Origin: JAOTZA01 sp965224065
GTDB lineage: Bacteria > Acidobacteriota > Thermoanaerobaculia > Multivoradales > JAHEKO01
Assembly (NCBI GenBank): GCA_965224065.1
Contig: CBDCYF010000005.1
Coordinates: forward strand, 2,046,001 to 2,110,000
Direction: 5' to 3'
Length of the DNA stretch: 64,000 nt
The position numbers were made by a program, and so were the translations under genes. Position 1 is the first letter of the stretch; the number at the start of each line of letters is the position of its first letter. Of this stretch, positions 1-8,660 are shown piece after piece. The notes below the pieces were generated by a model that saw only the letters and a program-made list of their open reading frames with translations, was not told the origin of the DNA and did not search any database.

Positions 1-1452
1 CCATAACGCCCGATCCGTTTCGGTCTCGGCGGACCCGGGTCGGCCGCCGCTCCGGCGCGTGGCGGCTCCGATGAGATCGAAGATCTGCCGGCGGGTCACC
101 TCCGGTTTCTCCCCAGGCACACGGATCTCATACTCGATCCACTCGGCCGTCAGCCGGCCCGGTTCCTTCACCACACCGGCCCCCTCCCCAGCTACCCCAC
201 CCAGCCCGGCAATGGCGCCCGCCAGACCACCCGCCTTGCGCTCCAACGCCTTCCCGACCTGGGCCGTGGCGTTGAGCGCCTCTCTCGCCGGACTCAGCTC
301 GCAGGTGTCCCTGTATGCCTGACTCATCACAGCCTGGGAGCCGATGTCCAGTACGGGGACCCAGAGGTCCTGCTCGCCCACGGTCTCCACGAGACGCCGG
401 CCCGGGTCCGCGGCGCTCGACAGATTCAGATCGGACGGCCAGCTCGCCGGAACGTGTCTCAGGGTCACGGGGCGGCCGACGAGCTCGGCGGGGGTCAGGG
501 GCGCGCTCTGCAGCAAGGTGTGCTCCACCAGCGCCTCGCCGTTCCAACACTCGAGAATCAGCCGAATCCGGACTGTGTGCAGCACGTCCCCTCCGAGTTG
601 GGAGAGCCTCTCGATTTCGACCGTTCGGTGAGCCGCGGTGGCCGCCCAGCCGACCGGTGCGTTGGGATAGCTCGGATCCAGATCGATCCATCGCCTGCCG
701 TCCTGCACCCGTACCCACCAGTGGTCCTCGAGGGCGCCGATCTGGCGGCGGCGAAGACCTTCGGCGGCGCCTTCGGGCAGCGGACCGATGACCTCCGCCA
801 GGAACTTCGCCTGTTCTCGCGTACGTTTCCGCGCCTCGGTCCGCAAACGTTCCACCGCCTCGGCGGTTTGCCGGCCGGCGTCGAGCAATCGAGGTTCGTC
901 CAGACCGAACTCGGCGGAGTAGCGGTGCAGCTCGGCGAGGGCTGGCCCATCCGAACCATCCGCCTGGTTCCCGGCTCCGCCGGCCGGAACGGGCCGCGCG
1001 AAGGCCATCAGGTCGCTGGCCGCCTCGGGCAGCAGCCGACCGTTGGCGAGCCTCGTTTCATAGCCCACCTGCCGGAGCAGGGTGCTGAGCAGCAGGGCCC
1101 GATCGAGACTGTTGCCTCTGCGGTCCATCAACACACCCACCGGCCCGCGTAGAGCGCCACGGTAGGGCACGAGATGGGTGTTGTCGCGCACCCATTCGAA
1201 CAGCGGCTCGACCTCCGGATCGACCAGGTCCAGAATCGCCTCCGGATCGAAAGTGTCCCGCGGGATCTCCGCGGCTGCTTTTTCCAAAGCGTCAAAAACA
1301 CGCTCGGTTTGCGTGACCCGAGCTTCGGTGGCCGCTGCGGCCTGCGCCTGCGCGACCCGAGCCGCCACCGGCCCCGGGACCAGAGCAACGTTCAAAGTCA
1401 GGAGACACAGCACCACGTGGCTGGTGAATCTGGACGCGATCGAGTGGTTCAT
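1..1452 (-). CDS. Secreted transglutaminase-like protein (3' end beyond window)
   Basis: The frame is open from an ATG at 1452 to the window edge, giving the first 484 residues and no stop. A GGGGAG ribosome site lies just upstream. The N-terminus has a hydrophobic signal (VVLCLLTLNVALVPG). A transglutaminase-like fold is suggested by GNSLDRALLLSTLLRQVGYE (about residues 112-131) and by DHWWVRVQDGRRWIDLDPS near residue 240, which match the nucleophile helix and the His/Asp strands of that superfamily. The usual Cys after the Gly is not seen; Ser stands there, so activity is uncertain. It is divergent from the YhhN gene. The family call is inference from motif shape, and the C-terminal part cannot be judged. 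Confidence 0.6.
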   Translation of the reverse strand, partial: MNHSIASRFTSHVVLCLLTLNVALVPGPVAARVAQAQAAAATEARVTQTERVFDALEKAAAEIPRDTFDPEAILDLVDPEVEPLFEWVRDNTHLVPYRGALRGPVGVLMDRRGNSLDRALLLSTLLRQVGYETRLANGRLLPEAASDLMAFARPVPAGGAGNQADGSDGPALAELHRYSAEFGLDEPRLLDAGRQTAEAVERLRTEARKRTREQAKFLAEVIGPLPEGAAEGLRRRQIGALEDHWWVRVQDGRRWIDLDPSYPNAPVGWAATAAHRTVEIERLSQLGGDVLHTVRIRLILECWNGEALVEHTLLQSAPLTPAELVGRPVTLRHVPASWPSDLNLSSAADPGRRLVETVGEQDLWVPVLDIGSQAVMSQAYRDTCELSPAREALNATAQVGKALERKAGGLAGAIAGLGGVAGEGAGVVKEPGRLTAEWIEYEIRVPGEKPEVTRRQIFDLIGAATRRSGGRPGSAETETDRALW

Positions 1453-1629
1453 GATCGTCTCCCCATAGCTTCCGAGTCCACGCCGCGCGCTCGCCGACCC
1501 CTACTATGTCAACGCAAAGAACAGCCAAACCGGGTCACGCGCGACCGCGTGGGTCGGCGAGAGACTCGGGTGATCGCAAGCTCGAACGGTATATTCTGAC
1601 ACGAACCGTCCCCCCGAGAGGCCACCCCG

Positions 1630-2274
1630 ATGACGCTTGTGCTCTCGATCGCAACTCTCGTTGCCGCCGTGCTGGGTATCTGGGGTCACTACACAACCGA
1701 GTCCCGGCGCTGGCTGGCCTACGTCTTCCGGCCGCTGGCCGGGATCTTGATTCTCTGGCTGGCCCTGCTCGGCAACGAGGCCGCCGATCCACGCTATTAC
1801 TGGGCAATCGCCGCCGGTCTCTTGTTCGCGCTCGTCGCCGACATCCTGCTGATGGTGCCGCGCGATCTCTTCGTCTACGGCCTGCTCGGGTTTGCGGCCA
1901 CCCACGTCTGCTTTCTCTATGCCTTCACATCGGGAGTCGACTTCGCCGCCCACAAGTCGCCGTTTGCGCTCTTCGCCCTGGTCGCGGTGGGGCTCGTCGC
2001 CTTCATCTGGTCGGGCGTGGGCGTTTTGCTCCGGCTGCCGGTCGTCCTCTATGTCGCGCTGCTGGTGTCGATGGCCTCCCAGGCCTGGAGCCGCCACGCC
2101 GACTTGGCGACCGGCGCGACCCTTCTCGCGGCGATTGGGGGAGCGCTCTTCCTGAGCTCGGACGCGGTGCTGTCGGTCGACCACTTCAAGAAGCCGTTCC
2201 AGGCCGCGCGGCTCGCGGTGCTGTCGACGTTCTACGCCGCCGACTGGCTGATCGCGCTCTCGGTCAGCGGGTGA
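1630..2274 (+). CDS. YhhN-family (lysoplasmalogenase-like) membrane protein
   Basis: A 214-residue integral membrane protein with about seven to eight hydrophobic segments and almost no soluble loops. The stretch GLLFALVADILLMVP followed by the FVYGLLGFAATHVCFLYAF segment is the characteristic core of the YhhN family, whose animal member TMEM86 hydrolyses the vinyl-ether bond of lysoplasmalogens. Length agrees with the family. The bacterial role is less certain; membrane lipid turnover is inferred. It is followed after 26 bases by the cytochrome c gene on the same strand, so the two may be co-transcribed. Confidence 0.75.
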   Translation: MTLVLSIATLVAAVLGIWGHYTTESRRWLAYVFRPLAGILILWLALLGNEAADPRYYWAIAAGLLFALVADILLMVPRDLFVYGLLGFAATHVCFLYAFTSGVDFAAHKSPFALFALVAVGLVAFIWSGVGVLLRLPVVLYVALLVSMASQAWSRHADLATGATLLAAIGGALFLSSDAVLSVDHFKKPFQAARLAVLSTFYAADWLIALSVSG

Positions 2275-2300
2275 AGCGCTCGCCGCCGTACAATCGGCCG

Positions 2301-2672
2301 GTGTCCACGTTCGGCCGTACATCCGAAGACGCACCACCGAGGCTCGGGCTGCCGATGGCGGGCGCCGTCGCGCTGCTCGCCATGGCGTGCGGCGGAGCCA
2401 GCTCCGGCGAGACCGTCTACCGCCAAGTCTGCGCCTCCTGCCACGGCATGGACGGCGCCGGCGTCGCCGGCTCGGGCCGAGCCTTGCAAAACAACGCCTG
2501 GATCCAGAGCCACACGGACACCGAGGCCGTAGAGTTGATCCTCGACGGCCGGCCCGCGGATCACCCCGAGAACGAGCTGGGAGTCGACATGCCGCCCCGG
2601 GGCGGTGACCCGTCGCTCAGCCACGCCGAAGCCCGCGCCATCGTGGCCTACCTCCGCACGCTGCAACCATGA
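2301..2672 (+). CDS. Small class I cytochrome c lipoprotein
   Basis: A 123-residue exported monohaem cytochrome. The haem attachment site CASCH is at residues 44-48, and a Met in VDMPPRGG is the likely sixth ligand. A GTG start at 2301 is chosen because it gives a workable lipoprotein signal ending at Cys30 (AVALLAMAC); the internal ATG at 2355 would leave too short a signal. The C-terminal helix HAEARAIVAYLRTL is typical of these c-type domains. The stop overlaps the ATG of the sulfatase gene by four bases, so the genes are translationally coupled. It probably accepts electrons in the periplasm; the GMC oxidoreductase two genes on is a possible donor (inference). Confidence 0.75.
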   Translation: MSTFGRTSEDAPPRLGLPMAGAVALLAMACGGASSGETVYRQVCASCHGMDGAGVAGSGRALQNNAWIQSHTDTEAVELILDGRPADHPENELGVDMPPRGGDPSLSHAEARAIVAYLRTLQP

Positions 2673-4102
2673 CGAGAAATCGAGTCCCGATCTGGACGAT
2701 CCTGACGATCGTGGGGCTGCTCGGCGGCTGCTCGGCGCCACCGCCCGAGGCCCCCAACATCATTCTGATCCTGGTCGACGACCAGGGCTGGGGGGGCACC
2801 TCGGTGCCCATGCACCCGGAGATCGAGGGGTCCTATAGCGATTTCTACGAAATGCCCAACCTCGAAAAACTCGCCGAGGAAGGGATGCGCTTCTCCAACG
2901 CCTACGCCGCCCACCCCATGTGCTCTCCGACCCGGGCGGCCATCCAGACCGGGAAAGAACCCTCCCGGCTCGGCATGACCGACATCATCAACCGTCACGG
3001 CGCGTTCCGCGAGGGCAACCCGCTGATCCCGCCGCAAAGCCTCAAGGAGCTGCCCGCAGACGAGCTCACCATCGCCGAGCTGATCCAGCGCGAGCGTCCC
3101 GAGTACGCGACCGCCCACTTTGGCAAATGGCATCTCCGTGGCGGGGGTCCCGGCGCCAACGGCTACGACGAGCACGACGGCGACACCGGCAACAACAGCT
3201 CGCCGCGCGGCCGCTCGCAGACCACACCCAACCCCAAGGACCTCTTCGGCATCACCGAACGCGCCAACGACTTCATGGCCCGTCAGGTCGAGGCGGGGCG
3301 GCCCTTCTATCTCCAGGTGTCCCACTACGCGCTCCACTTGCGGGTCCGGTCGCTCGCCTCGACGCGCGCCAAATACGAGAGCAAGCCCCGGGGCCGCTAT
3401 CACTGGGACCCCGGTTACGCCGCCATGACCGAAAACCTCGACACGGCGGTGGGCCAGTTACTGGCCAAGCTCGACGAGCTCGGCATCGCCGAGCAGACCT
3501 ATGTCGTCTACACCTCGGACAACGGCGCGATCCTGTCGTCCCCCGCGGGCCGGCAAATCAACGACAACTGGCCGCTGTCGGGCGAAAAGACCCAGGTGCG
3601 CGAGGGTGGGATCCGTGTTCCGCTGATCGTCCGCGGACCCGGAGTCGAGCCGAGCTCTTTCCACCACGGACCGGTGGTGAGCTACGACTTCTATCCGACG
3701 GTGTGCGACTGGTTGGACCTCGATCCCGAGACCTGCGGCGACGTCGACGGTGGCTCGCTCGAAAGCGTTCTGACTGCGGGTGGACGGGGCACGGTTCGGC
3801 GTCCCCGCGAAGAGCTGGTCTGGCACTATCCCCACTACCAGCCGGAGCGGGGCACGACCCCCCAGACCGCCATCCGGCTCGGCGATCTCAAGCTCATCCG
3901 ATACTATTTTCCGCCGGTCGAGATGCTGTTCGATCTGGCCAGCGACCCGGGGGAATCGTACGATCTGACCGCCCAAGATCCCCAGATGGGAAACGAGCTC
4001 GGCCGACGCCTGGACAGCTATCTCGAGGACGTCGGCGCGCCCATGGTCCGGACGAACCCACAGTACACACCCCCCGCCGGCGAAGAGCCCGAGGCCGGCT
4101 GA
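2669..4102 (+). CDS. Formylglycine-type sulfatase, lipoprotein
   Basis: A 477-residue member of the sulfatase family. Residues 1-21 form a lipoprotein signal ending LLGGC, so the enzyme is membrane-anchored outside the cytoplasm. The metal site begins with ILVDDQGWGG (residues 34-43). The signature CSPTR at 85-89 supplies the Cys that is converted to formylglycine in active sulfatases, and GKWHL follows in the usual place. YTSDNGA supplies the C-terminal metal ligands. The ATG overlaps the cytochrome stop, and seven bases separate the gene from the GMC oxidoreductase. Substrate is unknown. A formylglycine-generating enzyme is not in this window. Confidence 0.88.
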   Translation: MTRNRVPIWTILTIVGLLGGCSAPPPEAPNIILILVDDQGWGGTSVPMHPEIEGSYSDFYEMPNLEKLAEEGMRFSNAYAAHPMCSPTRAAIQTGKEPSRLGMTDIINRHGAFREGNPLIPPQSLKELPADELTIAELIQRERPEYATAHFGKWHLRGGGPGANGYDEHDGDTGNNSSPRGRSQTTPNPKDLFGITERANDFMARQVEAGRPFYLQVSHYALHLRVRSLASTRAKYESKPRGRYHWDPGYAAMTENLDTAVGQLLAKLDELGIAEQTYVVYTSDNGAILSSPAGRQINDNWPLSGEKTQVREGGIRVPLIVRGPGVEPSSFHHGPVVSYDFYPTVCDWLDLDPETCGDVDGGSLESVLTAGGRGTVRRPREELVWHYPHYQPERGTTPQTAIRLGDLKLIRYYFPPVEMLFDLASDPGESYDLTAQDPQMGNELGRRLDSYLEDVGAPMVRTNPQYTPPAGEEPEAG

Positions 4103-4109
4103 GAACGCG

Positions 4110-5549
4110 ATGACGATCACCCGCCGCGGCTTTCTCGCCGGCGCCGGGGCCCTGGCCGCGTCCGCCTTGGGCTGCCGGAGCCCCGAGCGGCGCTGGGATG
4201 TGTGCATCATCGGGTCGGGGTTTGCCGGCACATTCCTGGGGCTCAGGACCGCGGCCGGCGGTCTCGATACCGTCATCCTCGAGGCCGGGACCAAGGGTGC
4301 GAGACCCCGCAGAGGGGCGGCCGGTGAGTTCTTCAAGTACCGGACCAGCGGCGAGATCGATTATTCGGTCAACGCCACCCGCGCCATCGTGGTCGGCGGG
4401 ACGAGCACGCTCTGGGGCGGAGTGACCACCCGGCTCTGGCCGAGCGATTTTCGGCTCCAAACCGAGCACGGCCTGTGGGTCGACTGGCCGATCGGCTATC
4501 GGGATCTCGAGCCCTACTGGTGTGAGGCCGAAGAGCTCCTGAAAACAAGAGGCGGCGCCGTGGCGCCGGAGGCCGAGCCGCCGAGAGACTGCGACTACCC
4601 CACGGGCTTCGAGCAGAGCCTGGAGAGTCCCGCGGTCGAGATCGAGGGCGCGGTGCGGCCGTTCTTTCGTATCGCCCGGTCGAAACGAAACGGCCGGGCC
4701 TTGAGGCTCGACGAGGGAGAGACCGAGGCCTTTGAGACCCACCGCTTGGGGACACTGCTTTCCGACCTTCAGGTCACCCGCATCGTGACCCTCGACGGCA
4801 CCTCGATCGACCACGTCGAAGCCCTGCCGATGAAGGGCGGCGAGCCGCAGATAATTCGCGCCCGCTACTTTGTCGTGGCCGCGGGTGTCATCGAGAGCGC
4901 CAGGCTTCTGCTGATGTCGCGCTCCCAGTGGTTCGAGAACGGCCTCGGCAACCAGCACGGCGAAGCCGGTCGCTACTTCACCGTCCACCCGAGCTATCAA
5001 ACGCGCTTCCGCACCACCCGACCGATCAACGTCGGGGGCGGCCAGTTCAGGACCTGCGCGCTCAACGACGACTACAGACGCCGCGGCCTCAATGCCACCC
5101 AATTCCAGCTAGACGTCCAGCGGGCCGACGACCTGCGGTGGCGGGTCCAGCCCGAGATTGAGCCGCAGAGCGACAATCGGGTCACGTTGAGCGGCGCCAC
5201 GGATTCCAGAGGAGTGCCCTTCCCCGATATTCGACTCACCTATTCCGATCGCGATCGGGAGACCTTCCGGCGCTGCCGAGCCTTTCTCGACGAGACGCGG
5301 GCGGATCTGGGCGCGGTCGAGAGCACGGTTCGCGACCACGACCGCTGGCGCGCTCACCCCTCAGGGACCTGCCGCATGGGGTTCGACCCGACCAACGGCG
5401 TCGTCGATGCCGACAACCGGGTCTTTGGTCTGAGCAATCTCTTTGTCTCGGGCGCATCGACCTTCCCCACCGCCGGCACCGCCAACCCGACCAACACCGT
5501 CGTCGCCATGACCCTGCGTCTCGGCGACCACCTGTTGCGCCTCGCCTAG
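4110..5549 (+). CDS. Tat-exported GMC-family FAD oxidoreductase
   Basis: A 479-residue glucose-methanol-choline oxidoreductase. It begins with a twin-arginine signal (TRRGFLAGAGAL), so it is probably exported folded with FAD bound. The dinucleotide fold IIGSGFAG lies near residue 35. VVGGTSTLWGG binds the flavin, and the C-terminus carries HPSGTCRMG with catalytic His, followed by GLSNLFVSGASTFPTAGTAN and an NPTNTV motif, all diagnostic of the family. It probably oxidises an alcohol or sugar and passes electrons onward, possibly to the c-type cytochrome upstream (inference from gene order). Its stop overlaps by four bases the stop of the convergent HTTM-like gene. Confidence 0.87.
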   Translation: MTITRRGFLAGAGALAASALGCRSPERRWDVCIIGSGFAGTFLGLRTAAGGLDTVILEAGTKGARPRRGAAGEFFKYRTSGEIDYSVNATRAIVVGGTSTLWGGVTTRLWPSDFRLQTEHGLWVDWPIGYRDLEPYWCEAEELLKTRGGAVAPEAEPPRDCDYPTGFEQSLESPAVEIEGAVRPFFRIARSKRNGRALRLDEGETEAFETHRLGTLLSDLQVTRIVTLDGTSIDHVEALPMKGGEPQIIRARYFVVAAGVIESARLLLMSRSQWFENGLGNQHGEAGRYFTVHPSYQTRFRTTRPINVGGGQFRTCALNDDYRRRGLNATQFQLDVQRADDLRWRVQPEIEPQSDNRVTLSGATDSRGVPFPDIRLTYSDRDRETFRRCRAFLDETRADLGAVESTVRDHDRWRAHPSGTCRMGFDPTNGVVDADNRVFGLSNLFVSGASTFPTAGTANPTNTVVAMTLRLGDHLLRLA

Positions 5550-6418
5550 GATCTCAACGACACGGCCCACGCCGAAGGAAGCCACCTCGGATCGAAGACA
5601 AACAGGTGAGCCAGGATCATTCCCAACGTGAGGTCCGCGAAGTCCACCACGAGGGCAATCCCGAGATGCATCACCAGCATCCACACCCACGCAATCCGTC
5701 GGCCGGCCCGAAAAAGAGCAAGCGGCAAGGCCGCCAGCTCGCCCACCAGCGCGAACCAGGTCATCCCGGCGAGTATTGGGGCGGGCAAGCCCACTAGCAG
5801 GTCGCGCACAAACCAGTCGCGAGCCAGCGGATTGGTAACCAGCATCGCCATTGCCTCACCGTTGAGCCAGGATGGCGCGGTCAACTTCATCACGCCGCTG
5901 TACGTATAGCCTGCCATCAGCGCGACAAACCCGGCGCGCCAGAGCCAGCGCGGCATCTGCCAAGATTCTCTGGGTCGACAGTGGCCCGGTGAAAGACCTT
6001 CGCCGGGTGGAACCAGCGCCACGAGCACCAAGAGAAGGCCCACATAGGGCAGTGCGGGGTTGGCAATCAGCAGGTTGCGGTTAAAAAGACACGTCCAGCC
6101 GTACCACAGCACAAGCGCGGTCACCGGACGCCAGTAACCCGCTGCGAACACCAGGGCGAGGAGACAAAGCAGCACCAAGGCCGCCTGGATCACTCCCGGC
6201 CCGTCCAGCACGGCAAGAAGGTTCGGGAACAGTCCGTGGATCGGGCTGACCGAGGGATCGGGGTAGACACCACGGTCGCTGAAAAGCTCGCTCCCCCACG
6301 GCACGAGGTGGGCGAAATGAACCGCCAGATAGAGACCCAGCAGCCAGCGAAACAACGCGAATTGATAGGCCGATTGTGGGACGGGAGCGCTCACGAACAT
6401 TCCGGCCGGAGTACCCAT
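5546..6418 (-). CDS. HTTM-like polytopic membrane protein
   Basis: A 290-residue membrane protein with about six to seven hydrophobic helices. The start RWLLGLYLAVHFAHL, the GYTYSGVMKL segment and the overall helix pattern resemble the HTTM/vitamin-K-dependent carboxylase-like membrane domain, but no enzyme activity can be assigned. The ATG at 6418 is preferred because GGAG lies nine bases before it; an ATG at 6400 is the alternative. Either start overlaps the end of the upstream gene, so this is the last gene of a three-gene reverse operon with the fatty acid hydroxylase and the anchored protein. Confidence 0.55.
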   Translation of the reverse strand: MGTPAGMFVSAPVPQSAYQFALFRWLLGLYLAVHFAHLVPWGSELFSDRGVYPDPSVSPIHGLFPNLLAVLDGPGVIQAALVLLCLLALVFAAGYWRPVTALVLWYGWTCLFNRNLLIANPALPYVGLLLVLVALVPPGEGLSPGHCRPRESWQMPRWLWRAGFVALMAGYTYSGVMKLTAPSWLNGEAMAMLVTNPLARDWFVRDLLVGLPAPILAGMTWFALVGELAALPLALFRAGRRIAWVWMLVMHLGIALVVDFADLTLGMILAHLFVFDPRWLPSAWAVSLRS

Positions 6419-6870
6419 CGGTCGCTCCGTCCGCGGGTACGCGTAACGATCTCGACGGCAAGGTCCTCGGTTCGAGCCGGCAGGCCCAGCTCGCGGCGAA
6501 GTGGCCCGTCCGACGTCAGGCCATAGCAGTACACCGGTTGCCAAAGCTCCTCGGAGAGGCGTGGCGCATAGGCCAGTGCCGCTCCATAGACGTTCCGCCG
6601 GTTGTACGGACCCTTCAGGCGCGAGTAGACCTCCGGCGTGATCTCCAACCGTTTCTCATCGTTCTCGTCGCGCCAGACAAACGCGAAGCTCGACGAGAAG
6701 GTCTCCAGACCCTCGACGTCGCTGAACACTTTTGGCCTCGGAGAGACACCCCAGGCCGCCGCGACACCCACCAACGGCCGCCATCCCGCGACGTCTCCGA
6801 TCATCTGGGCCAACGCTACGACCAGCAGCGCTATGCCAGCCAGGTCACGCCAGCTCGTTTCAGACTTCAC
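6391..6870 (-). CDS. Hypothetical membrane-anchored protein of the HTTM operon
   Basis: A 159-residue protein with a single N-terminal membrane segment (LAGIALLVVALAQMIG) and a soluble domain rich in short strands (FAFVWRDENDEKRLEI, WQPVYCYGLTSDGPLRREL). I do not recognise the family. The GTG at 6870 fits best: it follows a GGAAAGAG site and overlaps the stop of the upstream hydroxylase gene by 11 bases. The 3' end overlaps the next gene. Tight overlap on both sides suggests it works together with the hydroxylase and the HTTM-like protein. Confidence 0.6.
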   Translation of the reverse strand: MKSETSWRDLAGIALLVVALAQMIGDVAGWRPLVGVAAAWGVSPRPKVFSDVEGLETFSSSFAFVWRDENDEKRLEITPEVYSRLKGPYNRRNVYGAALAYAPRLSEELWQPVYCYGLTSDGPLRRELGLPARTEDLAVEIVTRTRGRSDRWVLRPECS

Positions 6871-7687
6871 GGCGCGCTTCTCTTTCCCGAGATTCCTGAC
6901 ATGCCCAGCGTTTGGAACAACCGATGCAGGTCGGCAGAAAATGCAGTGGTGGGCGGCCGTCGGCACGCTTGCCGTTGACGTTGCGAAACACCAGCATGTC
7001 CTCGAACCGGTCCTCACGCCACGAGTCAAAGCCACAAAGCCGAGGGGATCGCCGGGCGTTCGCAAACGTCCCGAACATCATGTCGAAGACCGGCAGGTCG
7101 GCGAAGTTGTTGGTGTGGAAGCGGTACTTGTGATGGATACGGTGCGACTCCGGCCGCTGGATCAAATAACCGACCCAGTACGGCGTACGGATGTTCCAGT
7201 GGTAGAAAAACTCAGCCAGGGCGGTCATCAACGTGTACCAGGCCCCCGCTTGGATACCGCACCCGAGCAGGGTGTAGACAATCGCCGAGCTGAGAATCGA
7301 ATTCGCCCAGATCTCCACCGGGTGTTTATAAAAAGACGTTAAGAGCTCGATGCGCCTGGGCGAGTGGTGCAGTTGATGAAAGACGTTCCAGACCCATCGC
7401 GATTCGTGACGCAGCCGGTGCCACCAGTAGTAGACAAACGTCGAGACGAGATAGGCGACAAGTGCCTGCGGGATGACACCGAGCCGCTCTTCCAGATGGA
7501 ACAACGACGCTCGATCGAGCCACCGATCCCACGTCAGACCCGCCAGTAGAACGATCCCAAGCTGGACGAGATTGACGACGATGACTCGTGGGTACCAAGC
7601 TCGAATCTTGGGAAGATCGTTGGCGGGCCAAAGCCGTTCGGTCACCCAGCAGCCGGCCGCGACGAGGATGACGAGCACGAGCGTCAT
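6860..7687 (-). CDS. Sterol desaturase / fatty acid hydroxylase family protein
   Basis: A 275-residue membrane di-iron enzyme. The eight-His metal ligand pattern is complete: HRLRH (residues 90-94), HQLHH (104-108), a lone His163 in FFYHWNIRTP, and HRIHH (182-186) with His191 just after. Hydrophobic segments at 1-15, 35-52 and 75-90 anchor it in the membrane. Family members hydroxylate or desaturate lipid chains or sterols; the substrate here is unknown. A Cys pair (CIGCSKRWAC) near the C-terminus is not part of the core. It is the first gene of a reverse operon with two membrane proteins. Confidence 0.85.
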   Translation of the reverse strand: MTLVLVILVAAGCWVTERLWPANDLPKIRAWYPRVIVVNLVQLGIVLLAGLTWDRWLDRASLFHLEERLGVIPQALVAYLVSTFVYYWWHRLRHESRWVWNVFHQLHHSPRRIELLTSFYKHPVEIWANSILSSAIVYTLLGCGIQAGAWYTLMTALAEFFYHWNIRTPYWVGYLIQRPESHRIHHKYRFHTNNFADLPVFDMMFGTFANARRSPRLCGFDSWREDRFEDMLVFRNVNGKRADGRPPLHFLPTCIGCSKRWACQESREREARREV

Positions 7688-7787
7688 CTCGGCCGCTCTC
7701 TACAAAGAGACGCTCGTATACTGCGAGCCGGGACGATACGAGACACCGCACCCACAATATCGCGACCCCCAAACAAACGCGCTGTCG

Positions 7788-8660
7788 ATGAAGAAGGAAC
7801 CGAGCATAGGCGAGCTCCGCACGGTGCTCGAAATGATCAAGTTCGAGCACACGCTCTTTGCGCTGCCGTTTGCGTTTCTGGGGATGCTCTTGGCAGCCGG
7901 CGGATGGCCCTCCTGGCGCGTGGTCGGTTGGATCGTGGTGGCGATGGTGGGGGCCCGGAGCGCGGCCATGGGGTTCAACCGGCTGGCCGATCGCCGGATC
8001 GACGCCACCAATCCCCGCACCGCCGACCGTGCCCTGCCCACCGGCCGCGTCAGCGCTCCCTTTGTTGCGGTGTTTGTCGCCGCCAGCGCCGGGCTTTTGA
8101 TCCTGGCGGCGTGGCAACTCAACCCGCTGGCGCTCAAACTCTCGCCGCTCGCCCTGGCGATCGTGTTTTTCTATTCCTACACCAAGCGCTTTACCCCGCT
8201 GTCGCATCTGGTCCTCGGTCTGGCCATCGCCGGCGCGCCGCTGGGCGCGTGGATCGCGGTCCGTGGCGACGTCACGCCCACTCCTCTGGTGCTCGCCGGA
8301 GCGGTCCTGCTCTGGGTCGCGGGGTTCGACGTCCTGTACGCGCTCCAGGACCGCGAGCACGATGTGCGCTCGGGGCTTCATTCGATCCCGGCACGCCTGG
8401 GCGAGCGAGGGGCGCTGTGGGTCTCGGCGCTCTTCCACGCCGGGATGCTGGCGCTGCTCTGCCTCATACCGTGCATCTATCCGGCCCTCGGCGCCTGGTA
8501 CTGGGTCGGAGTGGCGGGCTGCGCGGCGCTGCTCGTCTACCAGCACTGGATCGTCCGCCCGGGAGACCTGTCGAGACTCGACGCGGCGTTTTTCCGCGCC
8601 AACGGGATCCTCGCGCTGTGGCTTTTTGCCGCGACCGCGATCGATCTGTGGCGGGCATGA
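7788..8660 (+). CDS. UbiA-family polyprenyltransferase
   Basis: A 290-residue integral membrane prenyltransferase with about eight hydrophobic helices. Both Asp-rich motifs are present: NRLADRRIDATNPRT (residues 64-78) and DVLYALQDREHD in the second half; these bind the Mg-diphosphate of the prenyl donor. The sequence is closest in pattern to 4-hydroxybenzoate polyprenyltransferase-type proteins that act in quinone synthesis. An aminofutalosine synthase lies 4 kb downstream, so a role in futalosine-dependent menaquinone synthesis (MqnP-like) is plausible but not proven. The start at 7788 gives the normal N-terminus. Its stop overlaps the esterase ATG by four bases. Confidence 0.83.
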   Translation: MKKEPSIGELRTVLEMIKFEHTLFALPFAFLGMLLAAGGWPSWRVVGWIVVAMVGARSAAMGFNRLADRRIDATNPRTADRALPTGRVSAPFVAVFVAASAGLLILAAWQLNPLALKLSPLALAIVFFYSYTKRFTPLSHLVLGLAIAGAPLGAWIAVRGDVTPTPLVLAGAVLLWVAGFDVLYALQDREHDVRSGLHSIPARLGERGALWVSALFHAGMLALLCLIPCIYPALGAWYWVGVAGCAALLVYQHWIVRPGDLSRLDAAFFRANGILALWLFAATAIDLWRA

